Positions 6,292-8,895 of a stretch of 8,895 bases of DNA are shown piece after piece. The notes under the pieces are model-generated. The model saw nothing but the letters and a program-made list of their open reading frames with translations, was not told where the DNA came from and searched no databases. The stretch covers positions 1-8,895 of the forward strand of contig CALKXN010000296.1 in assembly GCA_938003555.1 (NCBI GenBank), written 5' to 3'. A program made the position numbers and the translations under genes. Source of the stretch: an uncultured Robiginitomaculum sp. (lineage in GTDB: Bacteria; Pseudomonadota; Alphaproteobacteria; Caulobacterales; Maricaulaceae). Position 1 is the first letter of the stretch. The number at the start of each line of letters is the position of its first letter.

Positions 6292-7335
6292 ATGACAGAC
6301 GGCAAAACATATACGCGATCTGTCGCTTTAAACAGCCTTCCTGATTTCATTGAAAAACATGGAGCTGACCCAGAGACCTTATTTCATGAAGTCGGTTTAG
6401 ACATTCATCTTCTTAAGAACCCTCAATCCTATATTAGTTGGCCTCGAAGTTGCGATCTTCTTGAACATGCGGCGAAAACCTTAAGCCTTCCTGATTTGGG
6501 GCTTTTATGGGCTTATGAAGTCCCTGATGACCTTTCGAACACCGGTCCCTCCTTATATCTGGCGAACTTAATGCCGGACGTCATCAGTTTGGTAGATATG
6601 ATTTTAAAATATCAAGAAATCCATACGAATGGAAAACACTACTCATATTCTCTTGATCACAAAGCCGGAAAAATTACCGGTCATATCGATTTCCACCCCG
6701 AAACCCCTGCATGTCGGCAATATACAGAACATATCATGGCGATCGTGCGTTTAGGCGTCAGCCGTTTCATCGGTCCGCCTTTTGATAAACCGTTGGAATT
6801 AAAGCTTCAGCATAGCGCGCCAGATGATTTAGCTTTGCATCATAAGGTTTTTGGCTGTCCAATTGTGTTTAATGCACAGCGCACAGAAATGTCATATGAT
6901 ATTCGAGTTCTCGACAAGAAAATGAGTCAGAGAGGGAAAATGCTTAAGCCTCTTTTCAATCTATATCTGAAACATCAGCAAAAGAAATTGCCCAAAAATT
7001 TAACGCCTATAATCTCTGCGGTCACAGACTTGATGCCATATGTATTATCCTCCGGCAGAAGTGACATTAAATCCGTATCTCATGTTTTGAATATGAGCCC
7101 AAAGAAAATGCAACGGCTACTTAAAGAGGAAGGTACAAATTATTCCGCATTACGGGATAGCGTTAGGGCCCAAATCACCAAACGCATGCTGTTTGAGTCT
7201 GATATGTCGATTACCAATATTGCGTCGCTGCTAGGTTATGCCTCAACTGTTCCCTTCGCCAATGCGTGCAAGCGTTGGTATGCGCTCTCGCCGCGAGAGC
7301 TTCGAAAAAGCCTAAGGTATCAGGATGACACTTAA
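6292..7335 (+). CDS. AraC-family transcriptional regulator with arabinose-binding-like N-terminal domain
   Basis: The 347-residue protein has the OruR-type layout. An N-terminal ligand-sensing region of the Arabinose_bd kind covers about 15-200 (ALNSLPDFIEKHGADPETLF near 12-31). A C-terminal AraC DNA-binding domain with two helix-turn-helix units covers about 250-342. The first unit is DIKSVSHVLNMSPKKMQRLLKEEG (258-281). The second is SITNIASLLGYASTVPFANACKRW (306-329), followed by the family signature YALSPRELRKSLR. The effector is unknown. The start is uncertain: ATG at 6292 gives a 16-base gap after the IHF-like gene, GTG at 6277 gives almost none, and TTG at 6253 would overlap it by 23 bases. 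None has a good Shine-Dalgarno, so translation is probably coupled to the upstream gene. Likely targets are its own promoter region or the porin just downstream; both are inference. Confidence 0.93.
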   Translation: MTDGKTYTRSVALNSLPDFIEKHGADPETLFHEVGLDIHLLKNPQSYISWPRSCDLLEHAAKTLSLPDLGLLWAYEVPDDLSNTGPSLYLANLMPDVISLVDMILKYQEIHTNGKHYSYSLDHKAGKITGHIDFHPETPACRQYTEHIMAIVRLGVSRFIGPPFDKPLELKLQHSAPDDLALHHKVFGCPIVFNAQRTEMSYDIRVLDKKMSQRGKMLKPLFNLYLKHQQKKLPKNLTPIISAVTDLMPYVLSSGRSDIKSVSHVLNMSPKKMQRLLKEEGTNYSALRDSVRAQITKRMLFESDMSITNIASLLGYASTVPFANACKRWYALSPRELRKSLRYQDDT

Positions 7336-7355
7336 CATGCTTTTTGGAAGGCCCC

Positions 7356-7410
7356 GTTCGTAACACGAATAATTCTATTTCAGATGCCTAAGAAAATTGT
7401 CCAAAACAAT
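7356..7410 (+). repeat. Two short inverted repeats after the AraC-type gene
   Basis: GTTCGT (7356-7361) pairs with ACGAAT (7365-7370), six pairs with one G-U around AAC, followed by TAATTCTATTT. It could be a weak terminator for the cassette. ATTGT (7396-7400) and ACAAT (7406-7410) form a second small inverted repeat around CCAAA. Both are short enough to arise by chance. They lie where an end-of-operon signal or a porin operator would be expected. Confidence 0.3.
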
Positions 7411-7479
7411 CTCCGGTCAATTCCTATGCACATTTATTGATTCTGCGCACATAATTTGACCCATTGTAAACATCTCGGG

Positions 7480-7556
7480 TCGAATGGTCGGGATTTCTCC
7501 TTACTTCATGCCATTCGAGTCTATCGGAAGGTCAGCATTATCATGAATTAGGAGAG
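7480..7556 (+). promoter_or_regulatory. Candidate translational control structure in the porin leader (pseudoknot over the Shine-Dalgarno)
   Basis: TCGAATGG (7480-7487) is perfectly complementary to CCATTCGA (7511-7518), a stem of eight pairs with a 23-base loop. The loop contains TCTCCT (7496-7501), which is exactly complementary to the porin Shine-Dalgarno AGGAGA (7550-7555), with one further G-U pair. Together they would form an H-type pseudoknot that blocks ribosome loading on the ATG at 7561. The pairing is read from sequence; regulation is inferred. Confidence 0.35.
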
Positions 7557-7560
7557 TCAC

Positions 7561-8334
7561 ATGAAAATCAAAGCGCTTTGCACCGTAAGCTTTTTCGCCG
7601 CCGCAATGGCCATTACCACCCCCGTAGCGGCCCAAGACGCGGTTGAATGGTCTGCGACCGTCGATGCCGTCACCGAGTATAATTTTCGCGGGTTCGGCCT
7701 TGGCGCAGAATCGCTACAGGCTGGACTAGAAGCCTCCGTTAGCGGTTTTACATTTGGCATTTGGGCCAGTACTGGCATTGGCCAAGAGAGCCTTGTGAAC
7801 GCCGACGAGATTGACCTCTATGCAGGTTACGCCTTTGACATCACAGAAACCGTAAGCGCTGATTTGGGCGCAACGCTCTACCATTATCCGCAAGCCGGAG
7901 ACCTCTTTGATATTGGCACAGATGCGGGCGACGCCTCTACAGTGGAGATTTACGGCGGATTAGCCTTTGCTGTCACTTTCGACCCCAGCGTCTATCTTTA
8001 TTACGACACAACACTTGAGACATGGACAGCCGAAGGCTCTGCCGGATATTCATGGGCCACAGGTGATAATACGAGCATCGATCTGTCCGGCACGATTGGC
8101 ACAGTCGAGCCGGATCAGGGCGAGGGCTATAGCTACGGCATTGCCAGCGCGTCTTATAATTACGCGTTTAATGATGCCACATCCGTCTATGCTGGGCTCA
8201 ACGCCAGCACTTCCTCCGAAGACACATTCGTCAATTTCACCGACGCGTTAAAATTTGCGAACGGCACGTCAGGCACAATCGGTGTAGACAGCAGCACCGT
8301 TTGGGCGGGCGTCGGTTTATCAACAGGGTTTTAA
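7561..8334 (+). CDS. TorF-family putative porin (outer membrane beta-barrel)
   Basis: The 257-residue precursor has a Sec signal peptide (MKIKALCTVSFFAAAMA..., cleavage after VAA at residue 24) and a mature chain of alternating amphipathic strands rich in Gly, Ser, Thr, Tyr and Asp. It ends in Phe (GVGLSTGF), the usual signal for BAM-mediated insertion. The segment VTEYNFRGFGLGAESLQAGLEASVSGFTFGIWAS (37-70) is the hallmark of the TorF/gcw_chp family, in which the first strand reads like DYVFRGIS. The mature protein is strongly acidic, with few Lys or Arg, which suggests an adaptation to saline water or a cation-preferring pore. The substrate is unknown. The ribosome site AGGAGA (7550-7555) is strong and lies five bases before the ATG. 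The gene is single, with its own terminator and a structured leader, 225 bases after the AraC-type regulator. Confidence 0.92.
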   Translation: MKIKALCTVSFFAAAMAITTPVAAQDAVEWSATVDAVTEYNFRGFGLGAESLQAGLEASVSGFTFGIWASTGIGQESLVNADEIDLYAGYAFDITETVSADLGATLYHYPQAGDLFDIGTDAGDASTVEIYGGLAFAVTFDPSVYLYYDTTLETWTAEGSAGYSWATGDNTSIDLSGTIGTVEPDQGEGYSYGIASASYNYAFNDATSVYAGLNASTSSEDTFVNFTDALKFANGTSGTIGVDSSTVWAGVGLSTGF

Positions 8335-8377
8335 GCCTAAACATTTTGCACGGCTAAAGAGAGAGAGCCGCGCAATT

Positions 8378-8407
8378 GCCCCGTCATTCATATGGCGGGG
8401 CTTTTTT
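8378..8407 (+). terminator. Rho-independent terminator of the porin gene
   Basis: GCCCCGTCAT (8378-8387) pairs with ATGGCGGGGC (8392-8401), ten pairs with one G-U and a four-base loop, followed by six T (8402-8407). It lies 44 bases after the porin stop. A second stem just before it, GC-CGGCT (from 8348) with AGCCG-GC (to 8373) around a purine loop, could stabilise the mRNA end. Confidence 0.93.
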
Positions 8408-8412
8408 ATGTC

Positions 8413-8440
8413 AAAAAAAATGCCGCTCCGAAGAGCGGCA
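8413..8440 (-). terminator. Rho-independent terminator of the minus-strand secreted-protein gene
   Basis: Read on the minus strand, TGCCGCTC (8440-8433) and GAGCGGCA (8428-8421) form eight pairs around TTCG, followed by eight T (8420-8413). The C(UUCG)G loop is the known ultra-stable tetraloop. It serves the gene whose stop is at 8485 and stands five bases from the opposing porin terminator. Confidence 0.93.
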
Positions 8441-8484
8441 AGTTGAAAAGAAACAATGGGTGGTTTCTCAGAAAAGGTAGAATA

Positions 8485-8838
8485 TTATTGTTTGTATAAA
8501 TTTGGCGTTGATGTCTTTTGAGAAGATGAGCGATAAATAGTCATTTCATCAGTAACCGTCTCAGGGGATAGGATAACAAAGCCATTATTCGACGCTCTAA
8601 GCGTTTGGCTTTGACGCGGAACAGAGCGGCGGACAACACGAACAATTGGTTTAGTCTTAACCGATTTGACATCGCGTTTCACCGTGACGCGATCCGCGCT
8701 CTGAACAGTCTTTACTGGCGTAACGCGCTCTGCACGCGCAGAAGCATTGTGCGAATAATCTACAGTCTGCGCTGCTGCGCCTGTTGACGCCCATAGCGCG
8801 ACAATTGCACAGAGCGATACACGTAAAATCTTTGTCAT
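8485..8838 (-). CDS. Small, very basic secreted protein (117 residues), unknown function
   Basis: The product has a clear Sec signal peptide (MTKILRVSLCAIVALWASTGAAA, probable cleavage after residue 23) and a mature part of about 94 residues, rich in Val, Arg, Lys, Ser and Thr, with no cysteine. Residues 38-80 hold repeated basic-Val patterns (VTPVK, VTVKR, VKSVK, IVRVVRR) and are probably extended or disordered. A less charged tail follows (NNGFVILSPETVTDEMTIYRSS). I recognise no family. An earlier in-frame ATG at 8844 would abut the Shine-Dalgarno-like GGGAAG (8850-8845) with no spacing, while the ATG at 8838 has six bases, so the later start was chosen. The gene has its own UUCG terminator. 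A periplasmic role binding polyanions or the cell wall would fit the charge but is speculation. Confidence 0.8.
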   Translation of the reverse strand: MTKILRVSLCAIVALWASTGAAAQTVDYSHNASARAERVTPVKTVQSADRVTVKRDVKSVKTKPIVRVVRRSVPRQSQTLRASNNGFVILSPETVTDEMTIYRSSSQKTSTPNLYKQ

Positions 8839-8875
8839 AATCATCTTCCCGTTTTAGGTCTTCCCAAACCTACTC

Positions 8876-8890
8876 ATGACGCCGTGTCAT
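8876..8890. promoter_or_regulatory. Short inverted repeat upstream of the minus-strand secreted-protein gene
   Basis: ATGAC (8876-8880) and GTCAT (8886-8890) form a perfect inverted repeat with a five-base spacer, about 40 bases upstream of the ATG at 8838. It could be an operator half-site pair. The window ends five bases further, so the promoter cannot be judged. Confidence 0.25.
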
Positions 8891-8895
8891 TTGAT

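Noticed and set aside
8605..8787. 60-codon plus-strand frame opposite the small secreted protein
   Set aside because: A shadow of the minus-strand gene, which has a signal peptide, a Shine-Dalgarno and its own terminator.

Overview
The window looks like chromosome from an alphaproteobacterium. The SecA carries an alphaproteobacterial-type glutamine- and proline-rich linker before its zinc tail. The IHF-alpha-like protein matches alphaproteobacterial IHF alpha best from memory, and a TorF-type porin is present. GC content is moderate: about 55% in sampled secA and porin lines and about 32-45% in the middle of the window. A marine Hyphomonadales/Caulobacterales-like organism would fit, but that placement is inference.

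Layout. (1) 2-1996 (+) is the C-terminal two thirds of secA, cut by the window start. (2) 2124-2753 (+) is a small lipoprotein that converges on (3) 2853-4925 (-), a 690-residue exported protein of no recognised family. (4) 4926-5194 holds a candidate promoter/operator for gene 3 and a series of potential RNA hairpins. (5) 5195-5320 (+) is a 41-residue Lys-rich protein with an excellent Shine-Dalgarno. (6) 5321-5676 is AT-rich and appears non-coding, with an imperfect direct repeat and three inverted repeats. The last inverted repeat covers the ribosome binding site of the next gene. (7) 5677-7335 (+) is a tight three-gene cassette: an unknown 99-residue protein, an IHF-alpha-like DNA-bending protein on a GTG start that overlaps it by 4 bases, and an AraC-family regulator. 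(8) 7561-8334 (+) is a TorF-type porin whose leader can form a pseudoknot over the Shine-Dalgarno. (9) 8378-8407 and 8413-8440 are two back-to-back terminators, one per strand. (10) 8485-8838 (-) is a small, very basic secreted protein.

How the genes may work together. secA is housekeeping, and four other products carry Sec-type or lipoprotein signals. The most system-like unit is 5321-7335. An architectural DNA-binding protein and an AraC regulator are co-translated with an orphan protein behind a repeat-rich, AT-rich control region, which suggests a self-regulating accessory regulatory cassette. The porin directly downstream is a possible target. None of this is demonstrated by sequence alone. 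I found no tRNA, rRNA, CRISPR array, insertion sequence or transposase.
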